DNA of 64,000 nt, taken from Saturnia japonica. Lineage: Eukaryota > Arthropoda > Insecta > Lepidoptera > Saturniidae. A program made the translations under genes and the position numbers. The notes beneath the pieces were generated by a model. That model was not told the DNA's origin, made no database searches, and was given only the letters and a program-made list of their open reading frames with translations. Position 1 is the stretch's first letter. Every line of letters begins with the position of its first letter. Below, one piece after another: positions 36,301 through 48,885 of the stretch. Location: NCBI GenBank assembly GCA_033032175.1, contig CM065318.1, positions 15,438,001 through 15,502,000 on the forward strand. The letters are read 5' to 3'.

Positions 36301-36452
36301 CGGCAACAGCTCAAGCCGAGGTTCGGCCACTTTGGCACCCTTGAGCGTGTTATCACACTTATCACGCTTTCGCGGCTGAGTACCTTAAGCGCTCGCCCCC
36401 AACCCACGGTGAAGCTGTAAAAGCCGTCTGAGACTCCAGAGCCCCTATAACT
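36301..36452 (+). repeat. dispersed repeat R3, copy 2
   Basis: It repeats 35767-35862, with an extra internal TTATCACACTTATCACGC duplication. It continues into AAGCTGTAAAAGCCGTCTGA, a block also seen (inverted) near 22960 and 28410. Confidence 0.8.
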
Positions 36453-38529
36453 AACAATATAGTCAGATAGAAAAACAAGACACTAAATGTAAAATACTTT
36501 CGACTGACTTTTTCTGCACTCGCTTCAGACTAATCTTCAGATCAACAGTGTCAGTAAGTTCGAAAAAAAAACTAAAACGCCAAATCTCCTGTAATAACAA
36601 TTAGTGCCATAAATATCTTTGCATGCCGGGTTGTCCACAACAACTGTAGATTAATTTGTCTGATGACATTGTATGCGCACATGTATATAAAATAAAACTT
36701 CTTTAGGCATGATTTGAAAGTAATTACTAACTAGGGTATTTTAACAAAATGGATATGAATTTTTTTTTTCAAAGCTCAGTAAAATCCATAGTCAAAAGTA
36801 ACTATTTATTTTTATATAATTCAATATGAATTATAATAAATAAATAATCACTTCATGAATCATTTTTTTATTAACAAAAAATATATAAATAAAATTAAAT
36901 GTGTGTGATTAAAGTAAAACTTCTTTGATTTTGTAGCAAATAAGTACGATTATACTAAAAATAAATACTATAGAATTTAGAAGTATTTATTGATAATTGT
37001 TATAATGGTACTTTATACTTTAAATTTAACTCACTGTTTACACATTGTCTCAGTGGCTACGTGCTTCATGCTACGTTCGCCCTTTCTCAGGCTCTCTCAA
37101 TCAGTCTCAATCGCTCTCTCCCTCTCTCTCTCTCTCAAAATGTTTCACATTTTCGTGACGCGTCTTCTTGACGCGTTGCATCGGTAAAATTTTTACCATC
37201 ATGCGCGCAAAGAAGTTTCAATTCAAAAAATAATTAAGAAAAAATTAACTTATTTGTATTGCTTGGTAAGTATGACTGTGTATTCTATTATCGACAAATA
37301 ACTATTCATAACTTCAATATTGTTCAACTTCATTTCTACAAGAATGTTTCAAACGATTAGTAGGTAGGTATGTTGTATTGTCTCCTCGGAAGTTAAGAAT
37401 TGCCCAAAATGATTAGGTATTTAATTGTACCGTGCTGTGTATTGTGTTTTTTTTTTAAATATTGTCCATTTGAAATGCCTACAAAAGACGTTATGAACTT
37501 ATGACTATAAACGTTAATCATTGTTTTATGACTACTAATTTAACTAACTCCGATTTACATGTTCATATTTCGTATTGTTCAAAAGTTCATTATGCAAGTA
37601 AATAAGCAAATCATATGATTTTTTTTTTAAATTATTTTTTTGATTTAATATTTAAGCTGCTGTAAGTGCATACTAATGAGTGTTCGTGGCTCTACATACA
37701 TGGCAAGTACTTTTATAGACTTTATCTAGATTCAACTTCTAGCCTTTTTTGGTTATCATCATGTATATTGGCTGAGCATCAAGTGAGTTGGTGACTGAGC
37801 CTATTTGATTTATGCGATTTATGACGTGACAAACTAAATTGATCAAGACTCAAGGTTGAAGAAAAAGGTTTGAAAAAGTACCATAGAAGAAATTTCGATG
37901 TACATAGTAAGTTATTTTGCTTTTGAAATAAAATTGCTATTTCATCTTTTGTTACATTTAAAAATAACAATTATCAATGTGTACGAGTATGTCTCTTAAA
38001 GAAGAATAGTAAATACCTCGCAAAATTAGGTTATGAATAAGATAAAAGTGGATCCGTGTTCTTAAATGTACGGGCGTTAGAAGTTTTGTGACGCATAACA
38101 TCAAGGGTAACTATCTTCACCATAATAAAACAAGAGGTTTATCAAGCAACTTCATAGTGTAGACATTTTGTTATAATGTAAAAGTTTAGTATCATTCTTT
38201 TTTCGTAGCGCGTCTAAAGAAGTATAGCTTAAAAATTGATAAACATAATATCCTGTATGTAACTAACGAACTAGCAGCCCTGTTGCGGTCGAAGTTGTCT
38301 CAACGAATTGGGCCAATGAACTGTCAGTTGCATAAGGTAGCCTAGCCGCCGTATCAGATTACGTGCGTACAGAATCATGTTCCATACCTCGAGTCCCTTC
38401 ATTTACATGATTAGATTTACTATCAACTTTTTCAATATTACTATACATTTTAATTACAAACTATAACAATTCCAAATAATCAATACATGAAGTATATAAT
38501 ACTTAGACATAGATACATACGAAAGAAGA
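36453..38529. other. no gene seen; CT microsatellite
   Basis: A (CT)n/(TC)n tract lies near 37103-37137. Otherwise AT-rich with no recognisable exon. Confidence 0.5.
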
Positions 38530-38895
38530 TTATATGTGGCAGAGATGCGAATGTTAAGATGGATGTGAGGGGTAACTAGAATGGATAATATTCGGAATGA
38601 GTATATCACAGGAAGTATGAAAATAGCAACCAACAGTGACAGAGAAGTTGAGGGGTAATAGGTTAGCGTGGTATAGGCATATCATAAAAAGGTAGCTAGA
38701 AGAGTGTTAAATATAGGAGCATAGGAAGACCGAATAAGATATGAATGGATAGTGAAAGGAATGATATTTGTATATAAGGTGTGAAATAGTGATATGACAG
38801 TTGATAGAGGAGAGTGGAAATTGAAATCATGTTACGCTGACCATACTTAGGTGGTATAAGTGTAAGAAGCGAAGAAGGAACTATGTAAGTAAATT
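38530..38895 (+). mobile_element. RTE-type LINE fragment, degenerate
   Basis: One frame reads MRMLRWM, a stop, then GVTRMDNIRNEYITGSMKIA. This is the MRMLRWMCGVTRxDxIRNExIRGS segment of RTE-type reverse transcriptases. The continuation, in another frame, has the AWYRHI and GRPKK-type blocks of the C-terminus. Several stops and frame changes are visible. Confidence 0.72.
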
Positions 38896-39475
38896 CTTCG
38901 TTCAAAAAGAATAATCTGTAAGCTAAAACTTTATTTCATAATGATAATGAAAAGCCTCTACTAGCTGACGCACAATTGACAATATTAGCGCAACATAATA
39001 AACCACAGAAAATGGTTTTCAACAGCAAATTATTATTATTATTTTCTTAAAAAGGCAATACCCCTTTATTCAATCATCGTCGTCAGCTATGAGTTTAAAT
39101 GTGGCAAAAACATAAACAACCAATAACGAACAATAATTCAAAACGTCGAAAAGAGGTCACGCGTAACTATACGAAAGTGTTAACTGAACTTTTTACAAAT
39201 ATTGCCTTAGTTTAAATCTAAATTGTTAACGAGTGAGAGTTATGAGAGATTACAAGAAAACATTTTAAAACTTCTAATAACAAAGATGGTTCATTTAAAC
39301 AGGAAACGAATAGAATTGAGATCAAACGTGTCAAGGCAAGGAAAGCAAAAACGCATATAAATTATGTCATGCACCGATCGTGTAAACAATATAAATATTA
39401 ATAAGGAAAATAGAATATGTCTAAAGTTATAATATTAGTTGATTTATAAAATATACTTAAACATTTATAAAAGCA
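38896..39475. other. no gene seen
   Basis: AT-rich DNA without recognisable features. Confidence 0.5.
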
Positions 39476-40106
39476 CTAGCTATGCCCCACGGTTTCACCC
39501 GTGTCGATTTTATCCGACAAATACCGCGCGTCCAACGCACCCGTGTAGCGTATCATAATTGTTTTTCCCGCAAGTATAAATTATTTTAATTTTTCATTAT
39601 CTCCTAAACCATGTGTTCAAATAACATGATATAAAGAGCAAAACTTAACTTCATAAAATTGTCTTTATGATGAAGTAACTTTCGTTCGTAAGGATTAATA
39701 TGCGGTGCTTAAAATAATGCTCATAAATCACTTTTTAGTTTTCAACAAATGTTTGTCACAAAATACCTTATTGTGGGTAATAATGTATACGAGATAGGCA
39801 TATGTTATGGAGGATTTTTTTTAGATATACTAAAGACAAATATTTTTGTAGAACATTGTATTTACGTATCAATAACCATCGTCGTTACGTCATACAGCAG
39901 TTCGGGAAGGCTGCCAGTTCCGACTTAACAAAAATCAATATTTATGGCTAGCTGAGAGTTGTAGTCTATTGTTAGATAGCCTATACTATTCCTCGTGAGT
40001 CTAGCTATCACATAGGTAAAAAATGAATCCGACTGATGGTTCCAGAAATTAGCGTGTTTAAGCAAACAACCAAAAAAACTTTTTCGCTATATTATATTAT
40101 TATAGA
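39476..40106 (-). mobile_element. Helitron-like element, family A
   Basis: It has CTAG at the left with flanking A and TATAGA^T at the right, i.e. on the minus strand A^TC...CTAG^T. The interior shares TTCATAAAATTGTCTTTATG and GTTCGTAAGGATTAATATG with 19674-20385. No long ORF. Confidence 0.72.
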
Positions 40107-40239
40107 TTCCAAATTTCGAATGAGATGATTGGATTAGCTTAGAGAAAGAAAGTCTTGAATGTTTAATCTATTCTGATGCATTTAGATCACTATTAAAATT
40201 TGGTAATGATTTGTTCACGTAATCGTATTCTAATCTTCT

Positions 40240-40475
40240 TCTTTTTACCCTTTTTCCATCTAAGTAGGGTCAACACAACATGTTTTCCTCTTCCACTGTA
40301 CTCTATCAGCTGTCAGCTCTGTATTTACACCTTTTATACACATATCATTCCACACACAATCCATTCATACCTTTTTCAGTCTCCCTTTCGGCCACTTAAA
40401 CTTAACGTTCTTCTGACTTTCATCTCTCATCATGGTATACCCATACCTCGCTGACCTGTAAGCCTTCAACTTCTC
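40240..40475 (-). mobile_element. RTE-type LINE 3' fragment
   Basis: The complement reads through ATGGATTGTGTGTGGAATGA and an ACATGTTGTGTTGACCCTAC block, the same order as 42055-42335. It is the decayed C-terminal end of an RTE element. Confidence 0.68.
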
Positions 40476-40489
40476 TGTTACTGGTGTTA

Positions 40490-40850
40490 TCTATATATTG
40501 ATACGTGAAGCAAAAGCTTTCTACCCCTTTTTAAGCGTTTTGCGTGCACGGAAGACTGTGTGATATTTGGCATGGTTAAAGTTCATATGGAGAAGGAGTG
40601 CAAAAAGCTAAAATTTATCTATAATATCTGACTAATATATTAAATGAAATAAATTAATATTGCGAATCCCAACCCAACCAGTGCCATTGAACTTAGACCC
40701 CCCAAAATATTGATATTGTCACTCAACGAAAAGTCACAGCTAGTGATGTAGATAATACTCATTGTTTATGAACACTGTAAATGTCAAACAGCAAAATAGT
40801 GTATGATCAAAAAGTCGCTGGTCGAATTTCGACCTTAGAGCGATCGCTAG
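40490..40850 (+). mobile_element. Helitron-like element, family B, copy 1
   Basis: It starts A^TCTATATATTGATACGTG and ends GCGATCGCTAG^T. About 10 bases before the end is the inverted pair GGTCGAA/TTCGACC, a 3' hairpin as Helitrons have. Copies 2 (41446) and 3 (54552, inverted) define the same ends. Confidence 0.78.
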
Positions 40851-41445
40851 TTCAAATAAATCGCTAATCAAAATTGAATAGGTAATATTAGTTTAAAATT
40901 TTAAATCAACATTTATAACGCTTTACAAGTTATGTTTATATTTTATATTTCAGTGATATATATTAGTAGAGAATAGCGTAATATTTTAAAACTAAAAGTC
41001 TAAACAAACTCATTATGTAAAGCTTTAAAGCCCTTCAGCTTACTGATCAGGTTTGATCTGATAAGACCAAAAGTTAACTACCTCGAGAAGGTAAACTGTG
41101 TCAAAGGGGCAATGACATTACCCACAACATTTAAGACAACACGTGGTTGAAACCGCTGTTCTAATATTTAGCCTTTATTATGGCAACTTTACTATATAAC
41201 GTGGTACATCCACAATTTATTAGGGTTATAAAATTTACTTTGTTTGTATTAAGTAATCTTTTAGAATGTAGTTGGCGAAGACAGGCCAATGACACCGATG
41301 CGTTGTATTATAAACATCAAAAACATATTATGTAACTTACATATTCAATAATAACCGGCTTGCTAATAAAGCGGTCTAAAGGATATATCTCTGTATTATC
41401 ATATTTTATCGTCTTTGATTATATGAAAGAGAGTTTATATTATTA
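40851..41445. other. no gene seen between two Helitron-like copies
   Basis: Unique-looking AT-rich DNA separates copies 1 and 2 of family B. Confidence 0.5.
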
Positions 41446-41822
41446 TAATTATATTAATACGTGAAGCAAAAACTTTCTACCCCATTTTAAGGCGTATTGC
41501 GTGCACGGAAGACTAAGATTTGGCATGGTTAAAGTTTATGTGGAGAAGGAGTGCAGAAAGCTAAAATTTATCTATAATATATGTTACTAATATAATAAAT
41601 TAAATAAATTAATACTGCGAATCCTAACCCGACCAGTGCCATTGAACTTAGACACCCCAAAATATTGACATTGTCACTCAACGAAAAGTAACAGCAAGTG
41701 ATGTAGATAATACTAATTGTTTATGAATACTGTAAATAACAAACAAATGTCAAACAGAAAATACTCTATGATCAAAAAGTCACCGGTCAAATGTCGATCT
41801 TCGACCTTAGGGCGATCGCTAG
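41446..41822 (+). mobile_element. Helitron-like element, family B, copy 2
   Basis: It aligns end to end with copy 1 (ACGTGAAGCAAAAACTTTCT through CGATCGCTAG^T). The 5' TC is TA here, and there is a short internal insertion near the hairpin (TCGATCTTCGACC). Confidence 0.77.
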
Positions 41823-41927
41823 TTATAATTATTCTGCAAGTGTTGTTAATTATGGTTTATTGGTCAACTATTTATTACATGATAATAAGTTTATTAACTA
41901 CGTAAAGGTTTTGAAGAGGCAAGCAAA

Positions 41928-42045
41928 AGTCCTCGTGGTGCAGTGGTATTAATATAGAGAGGTCGCAGATTCGATTTCTGCAAATGACTGACAATTGTGT
42001 GATGAGAATAATTTCAGGTTGTATGTCTGGGCGTTAAATATTCCA
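41928..42045 (+). mobile_element. tRNA-derived SINE, family 1 (partial)
   Basis: CCTCGTGGTGCAGTGGTATT, then a B-box-like GGTCGCAGATTCGATTTC and GTATGTCTGGGCGTTAAATA as in the 2115 copy. A deletion lies between the boxes. Confidence 0.75.
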
Positions 42046-42054
42046 TAATTCCCG

Positions 42055-42335
42055 TATAATATCAGCTGTTTAATAGAGAAGTTGTGGGGTTATAGGCTAG
42101 TGAGTTATGGGCATGTCATGAGGAGGGGTGAAAGTCATAGAATGTTAAGTATGAAGGTGGATGGATACAGGAGTAGAGGAAGACCGAAGAAGGTATGAAT
42201 GGATTGTGTGAAGAATAATATACGTATTAAAAGTGTGAATACTGAGATGATATTTCATAGAGTATAGTGGAAGAAAACATGTTGTGCCGACCCTACTTAA
42301 GTAGGATAAGGGGTAATAAGATGAAGAATATCAGC
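42055..42335 (+). mobile_element. RTE-type LINE 3' fragment
   Basis: One frame reads MRRGESHRMLSMKVDGYRSR then GRPKKV and a stop. These are the C-terminal blocks of RTE-type elements. It ends with GACCCTACTTAAGTAGGATA, the shared 3' block of the other copies. Confidence 0.75.
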
Positions 42336-43993
42336 TGTTTAATAACCATACTACCTACGTAAACATTAAGCTCAATTAAGACTTTTGCAGTAATGTTTAC
42401 CCCATATTTATCGCTGATTACCTCCGAAAAAGTTGATTAAAATTTATTGATCACTTTTAAGCTCAGTAAGACTTTTGCAACTATATGTTATCTGATTTAA
42501 TTAACCAAATATTCAAGAACCTATTACGTTTCGATATAAATTCTACTTTCGACAATGCATACAAGAAAAATTTCAACAAAAATAAATCAAAGAAGAGCTG
42601 AAATTTTATTAATAACGCTACAGATTAGATATTAATCTCAAATTTGGATAATTTTGCTTTGTGAACTAAGTATTATTGTTTTAGAAATGTACTTTTAAGG
42701 TGTAAATGATATTAGATTTCGTGAGAGTGCTGTGTCTACGACATTTGGTATATAGGCTGTCGATTACAGATAAATAATATATGTTGAAGTATTTCACAAA
42801 CTAATTAATATAAAAGATAGTATCTAAGTACTATTCAAAATTTCTTAAATATATAAAGAGAAGTTATTAAATTTAAACAAAGTAACAAATGTAATAACAA
42901 TATTATACGAATAAGTCGAAATATTCACACAATAGTAGTTTCATATTACAAACAACAACCATATATTAATACAATATATTATTGGGAAGTATTAAATACA
43001 TGGCGTGTGGTTGTTGGTTGTGTTCAAATAAAAACATTGCCGCATGAATGGACGCGCTGTTTCCAGCCTAAACTGACCCATTACATGTCTTCAACGGGAT
43101 TTTTTATATTAATGAAATTATAACATCAAGAGCAAGTGCATTATAAACTCCCTCTCTGTGCATTCACTAAATTATTATTATCGTTTTTTAATAACACTTT
43201 TATATAGTTGGAAAAAAGCTATACGCGATCGATTTTTTTATCGGTTTTTCTCGATTTCTGGGATATTTTCCGAACCGCCAGTAGTGTTTGACATTCATAA
43301 GTGCCTTAATAGGACCTAAATTGAAAAGAATTTTTTGATTTTGTTGCCTCAAGTGCAGCTGTCAGAATACAGTCCGTCGCTTGCACAAATTGTTAACTTG
43401 AGAGTGGTTGCTAACCAGGTGGGCATTAGCAAACCCCTAACATGCTATAGTTATATCATGATGTTTTCTTTCACCGAAAATTTAGACTCATTACAGGGAT
43501 CAAAACTTACGCGGTGTACGTACACACTATTACTGGGCCATCATTACTTCGATGTCCACATACTTGAGAGTATCAGCAAGATCTGAATGCGATCAGCATA
43601 AATTAGAAATAAATAGCATAGTTATAAAAATGACTTTGGAGTGGATATCACAAACTTATACTTAATGATCAACTAAACACCAATATCTTCTTTCTAAACC
43701 GTTATGTTTGGCCTTCATGATCTATGTGTAACTTCTTCTCTATACCGATAGAAATATGGGTCATAATTCATTGTAGTTGTCACTGCATATTCTTAAATAT
43801 AATTTTATTTTATTAATATTATCACAGCAAAACTGAACGGAACGATTAAGTTATGTTCAGTAGAGTTCATAAATATCATTAAATATAATACTATACTGTG
43901 GCTATAACCAAAACACCAAGCGAAGATAGTTGGTGTGACGTGGTTTTCAACGTGTATTGGGTAGAAGAATTCCAAGTTTTACATTTTAAAATA
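42336..43993. other. no gene seen
   Basis: AT-rich. A patch near 43390-43490 shares its layout with 18250-18345 and belongs to a dispersed repeat. Confidence 0.45.
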
Positions 43994-44342
43994 TCTTATA
44001 TACATACATAAAAATGAATGCCTTTTGTTGGTAAAGGGCATCACTCGAGAACGGCAGGACCAATTTTTATTATTCTTTTTTTTTGGAATAATCCAAATAA
44101 GGATTTCAGGGAACGAAAAATGTAATAGATTGGAATCATCATCATCAAAATCTGAAAAAAAAAAACTGAAAATGTTTTCTTTTATTGGATTTTTTAAAGA
44201 CCAAAACCCACGACGGCTCGTATGCGTATTTTTTTTTGTTTTGTTCCTTATGCTCTTGGAAAAGTTTGCAAGAAAATAAGCAGTGATAGGTCGAGTAAGG
44301 GACTACTGAAAAGGACAGAACAATATCTACCGGGCCAGCTAG
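43994..44342 (+). mobile_element. Helitron-like element, family D
   Basis: Termini are A^TCTTATATACATACATAAA and CCGGGCCAGCTAG^T. An early block CTCGAGAACGGCAGGACCAA is common at the 5' end of lepidopteran elements of this kind. No second copy in the window, so the call rests on the ends and on recall of the family. Confidence 0.6.
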
Positions 44343-45018
44343 TACTTACTAAATAATAATAATATATTCTTCCTAAGAATGATTTTTTTTTAAATAAATT
44401 CATAGAAAACATAACCATATACTATTTTATCCTTAAATGGTTAAAGCTACACTAGAATAAATTCTTGTAGCAGCTACATTATTGAAATTTAAGTCACGTA
44501 AATCATAATAAAAGGTAATTTTCAACTGTCGAAACGTTACTAGGTAGAACTAATAATACGTGTGTATCGAAACGAGACTCGAGCAATACAACCAATTCAA
44601 ACGTTCAATACATTTCATAAATAGTGTAATTTATTCCCATTCATTGTAATTCCCATCGTGACACGTAATGGGCGACCGAGTTGGTCATTTAATGGAATCG
44701 ATGCAATGACCCCGCTGCTGCGCCCGGCCCGCGACGAGATCTAACTCAACGCTCTAACGTTTACATTCGGGACATAAATGTCCAATAAATGTATACTGTA
44801 ATTATTATAATGTTAGTTAGTAAGGTTTTATTTACATAAATAAATGTAAAGTGTATTATAATTTATATTAATAACCAGAGATGTAATGGATGAGATTTCA
44901 GGTCCGGATATGCAATCCAAAGAGAATTTAATCAGTTTCGGTCATGGATTCAAATATGAACGAGCGGATATGGAAGCTTACTAATTTTTCTGGGCGTCTA
45001 AGCTTAGAATATTTATAA
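44343..45018. other. no gene seen; small CpG-rich patch
   Basis: A patch with GCTGCTGCGCCCGGCCCGCG lies near 44712-44735. No exon was recognised. Confidence 0.45.
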
Positions 45019-45304
45019 CTAGCTGTGCCTCACGGTTTCTTTCACCCTTGTTAATTTTATACGACAAACACCGTTAACGCACCCGTGTAGGCCATTTTTC
45101 ATACTTTATGTAAAAGTATCGACATTTTTATGAGGAATAAATTAATTTTTCAAATTATAATATAGCCATGTTATTTGCTGATACTGTAGCTTTATATTGG
45201 TGAAAGAGTTTTTTTATTCGTTCCAGTAGTTTTTGAGTTTCTCCATTACAAAGAAAAAATAATCACCAAGAAATAGTCTTTCCTCTTTATAATATTCGTT
45301 CAGA
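45019..45304 (-). mobile_element. Helitron-like element, short family A relative
   Basis: CTAG with flanking A on the left and CAGA^T on the right. The interior (TTAATTTTATACGACAAACACC, TTTTATGAGGAATAAATTAA, GTTCCAGTAGTTTTTGAGTT) is the complement of the element at 61676-61946. Confidence 0.68.
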
Positions 45305-45654
45305 TAAGCTTATGTTAAGATAATATAATCTAAGCTTTATTTTAGACAAATATCTCTTATTCTCTTAAAAACCTGTAAGAGTTTGTAATAGAGTTACAGT
45401 TGTGAAGTTACCATGGAGACATCGTTGTATTTTAGTTGTTTACTTTTCAGTAGTGTAAGAGCGAGTAGTACCGGTAAAACTACCATTAATAAAAATACTA
45501 TAATAGCTTTGGAATAAATAAGTTTTATAAAATATTTGGATACACCAGCCAGGAGTTCTAATCATACCTAATCTATACTAGCATTCTTAAATCTGCATCA
45601 CTTGTGTGTCCTTAAATATATTTTAACTTGTTAAAAACTTGTACTCAAAAACCG

Positions 45655-46309
45655 TATTCGCAGCATACCACGATATGTTGCCTCCGTATTAAACTATGGC
45701 CTAATACTATGGGGAAACTCTGCAGATGTTCAGAGAGCCTTCATAGCACAGAAAAAATGTGTTAGGGCAGTTGGTGGTATACCCCCATGGGAGTCATGCA
45801 GGCCCTTGTTTAAAAACCTACGCATACTGACTTTGCCCTGCATGTATATACCGTTTAAAACAGCTAGAGACATATTTCCCAGAAATACCAGGAATACTGA
45901 CAGAATTGTCTAACCTAGAGCACCAAAAACGGTATTATACAATAAGAGCTGTTATGTTATGTGTAGACGTATATATAATGCCGTCCCTTACGATATAAGG
46001 GAAATGCCAGAAAAAAGGTTTGCCAGAAAATTAAAATTGTGGCTAATAGAAAAATCATATTACTCTGTATCAGACTTCATTAATAATAAGGAAGAATATT
46101 GTACAAATAGATAGCTCTTCTAAGTGGGTGTAATATGTAAAATTTTAATAATTTTCATTTTAAGTAAATTTTATGAGAATCAATTTATTTAATGTAATAC
46201 TTGTATGTCGCGCGTGTGACTAAATGTACCCGGACTCATATAATTATAGATCAAACACCGAAATGTAACCTGCATTTATGACAAACAAATTATTATTATT
46301 ATTATTATC
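45655..46309 (+). mobile_element. Jockey-type LINE 3' fragment, degenerate
   Basis: A frame reads LNYGLILWGNSADVQRAF then KKCVRAVGGIPPWESCRPLF, the post-RT region of Jockey-type ORF2. Later blocks (KRFARKLKLWLIEKSYYSV, DFINNK) match its extreme C-terminus in other frames. The copy ends in ATT repeats near 46285-46309. Confidence 0.78.
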
Positions 46310-46499
46310 GATTCCCGTCCTTCGGGAAACTTTCCATGAAAATGACAAAAGTGCATCAACAATAATAGGGATCGACTAATTAAGTATATACTACAGCGAT
46401 CTATATATATGTTTCATAAAAAAAAATATCTAAAACGGCAATTACATAGGAAAGGACCTAATAATTATATGTTATTTAATACGCAACTGTTGTTAATGC

Positions 46500-47608
46500 A
46501 ACTGGATCACCAGCTTTTTGGCCGATCGGAGCATCAAGGTCGTCGTCGACGGTGCATGTTTTGATCCTAAATTTCTCAATGCTGGGGTCCCACAAGGCTG
46601 TGTACTGTCTCCAACTCTGTTTCTTCTGAATGACAATGACTTGTTGCTGATTTGCAACAAGTCATTGCTATGCTGACGATAGCTCTGTGGATGTCTTGTA
46701 CACTGGCCGTGCTAATATTTCTCGGGAATACGTCGATCAGAGCTGGAACAAACTTGTGATTGAAGTCGAGTCTTTATTAACTAATGTCTCGGACTGGGAT
46801 CGACTAAACTTAGTCCAGTTCAACCCTAAAAAGACACAAGTTTGCGAGTTAACCGCTAAAAAGTCACCATTTGTCGCAAGTTCTCCTTTTGAGAACACTC
46901 CCCTGTCTGCCACAGCCAGTATCGGTATACTTGGTGTTGTCATTTCGAGTGACGTCTAGTTCCGCGGTCAGTTGGAAAGTAAGGCCAAATTGGCCTCAAA
47001 GAAGCTTGGTGTGTTCAGTAATGCGAGACGGTACTTCACGTCGGCTCATCGCCTAAATCTTTATAAGGCGCAAATTCGACCCCACATGGAGTATTGTTCT
47101 CATCTCTGGGCGGGAGCCCCCCAGTACCAGCTACTTCCTTTTGACCGCATTCAGCGTAGGGCAGCTCGAGTTATTGACGATCAAGCTCTTTCCGATCGTC
47201 TTGATCCATTGGTTCTGCGTAGAGATGTTGGTTCACTCTGCATCTTCTTTCGCATTTATCATGGGGACCGTTCCAAAGAATTGCTTGAATTGATCCCGGC
47301 TGCTGAATTTCACCATCGGACATCGCGTCAGAATCGTAAATTTCATCAACACTACCTCGTTGTTCAGCGTTCCACAAGAGTGCGTTTCTTAAGGCACTTT
47401 CTGCCTCGCACAACCACTCTGTGGAACCAGCTGTAGCCTGATATCTTTCAGAGCCGTTACAACCTGGTGACCTTCAAGAAGAGAACTTATTCTTCTCTAA
47501 AAGGCCGGCAACGCATCTGCGAGCCCTCGGGTGTTACGGATGTTTGTGAGCGGCGATTATCACTTTCCATCAGGTGCGCCACCTGCCCGTTTGCCCCCTT
47601 TTTACCAT
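46500..47608 (+). mobile_element. non-LTR LINE, 5'-truncated and broken ORF2
   Basis: Reverse transcriptase motifs B (NAGVPQGCVLSPTLFLL) and C (CYADDSS) are followed by FNPKKTQVCELTAKK, then AKLASKKLGVFSNARRYFTS, RPHMEYCSHLWAGAPQYQL and FLPRTTTLWNQL at the end of ORF2. The frame is broken between motifs B and C, and by an in-frame TAG at 46957-46959. The 3' UTR (AAAAGGCCGGCAACGCATCTG to TTTGCCCCCTTTTTA) recurs as a solo copy at 14315-14442. A dead copy of a LINE common in Lepidoptera. Confidence 0.88.
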
Positions 47609-48583
47609 ATTTTTTTTCTTATTTAAATGGGGGGGGGGGGATGTAAAAGAGTTTTCTTAATAGGTCATAGGGGTAACAAGATTGAAAAGGTTAGGAACCA
47701 CTGGGTTAGATTAAAGTTGTTCGTGAGTTTTGAATCCAGTTCGCCAAGTCTTACTTAATATCAATACAGGAGAAACAAGACTGTTCCAAAACAATCTACT
47801 TCTCCAAATTTTGGATAACATATTAGTCAAAAATCAATGACAAATATATATAATATGTAAGTTAGACAGATTTCATAATATCATAACCAAAATTATATCA
47901 CATAAAATCTTTATATCTAGTGAATGTCCATTAACGGTCTTTTATGAAAATATAGAACAGAGTCGTTCAACTCAAATTGTCTCATAAAGCAACGTTTCTT
48001 TCGTTTATTAAATCAGTAAACAAATAACTTCTTTTTGAAAAAACAGCGCTACTTTTGTTAGTAAATACCATACAAATATTTTAGACAAGTTGAACAAAAC
48101 AAAGTTGAACGACCCAATAGCACTTATCAGTGAAAGGAAAAAAGAAAAAAAAAAAAACATTCACAGAACTAAACGTTCACAGGGAAAACACATCCTATCG
48201 GCTTCCAGTAACGTACAATGAAGTAACAAATGAACCAAGTCAAAACTCGTTACCTACATAAGAACATACAGTTCAGTTTAACATAAATTATAATATCAAT
48301 ACCTACCTTAAACAACACACAATTTCTATGAACACAAACATAATATAAACAGTAGAGGAATTTCTCTTTAATGATGTTTGTCAAAGAAATAAACTCTAGT
48401 TTAGTTGAAATGGATAAAAAAATACCCTACGAAATTTGAAATCCTTATATTTATAGTCAAATAATAACTATAAATTGTATAAATTTATCACAACATAAGT
48501 ACATATACCATAGAGGAAAGGAATAAAATTAAGGCTATAAGAACTAATATTTACAAATTTCAGTGAAACAATTTCAAATTGGG
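47609..48583. other. no gene seen; poly-G run
   Basis: A run of about 11 G lies at 47630-47641 just after the LINE 3' end. Otherwise AT-rich. Confidence 0.5.
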
Positions 48584-48885
48584 TCTAAATTTTTAATTTA
48601 TTCTATATAAATTAATCTTTTATCAAAATTTAACTTGTTTTTAAGTGACGATGTAACACCTTAGTCTGGAGTGACTGGATTTGAAGTGCAGTCACCAGAA
48701 TGCACCTATAAACGCTTGGCAAGATATTCTCAACTCTAAATTTTTAATTTATTCTATATACATTAATCTTTCATCAAAGTTTTACTTGTTTTTAAGTGAC
48801 GATATAACACCTTAGTCTGGAGTGACTGGATTTCAAGTGCAGTCACCAAAATGCACCTATAAACGCTTGGCAAAATATTCTCAAC
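48584..48885 (+). repeat. tandem duplication, 151 bp x 2
   Basis: 48584-48734 and 48735-48885 differ at only about ten positions. Shared blocks include CACCTTAGTCTGGAGTGACT and ATGCACCTATAAACGCTTGG. High identity implies a recent duplication. Confidence 0.92.

Noticed and set aside
44700..44770. CpG-rich patch considered as a promoter
   Set aside because: Only a few tens of bases, with no exon, TATA or initiator context that could be tied to a gene.
47171..47413. 80-residue minus-strand frame
   Set aside because: Antisense shadow of the broken LINE at 46500-47608.
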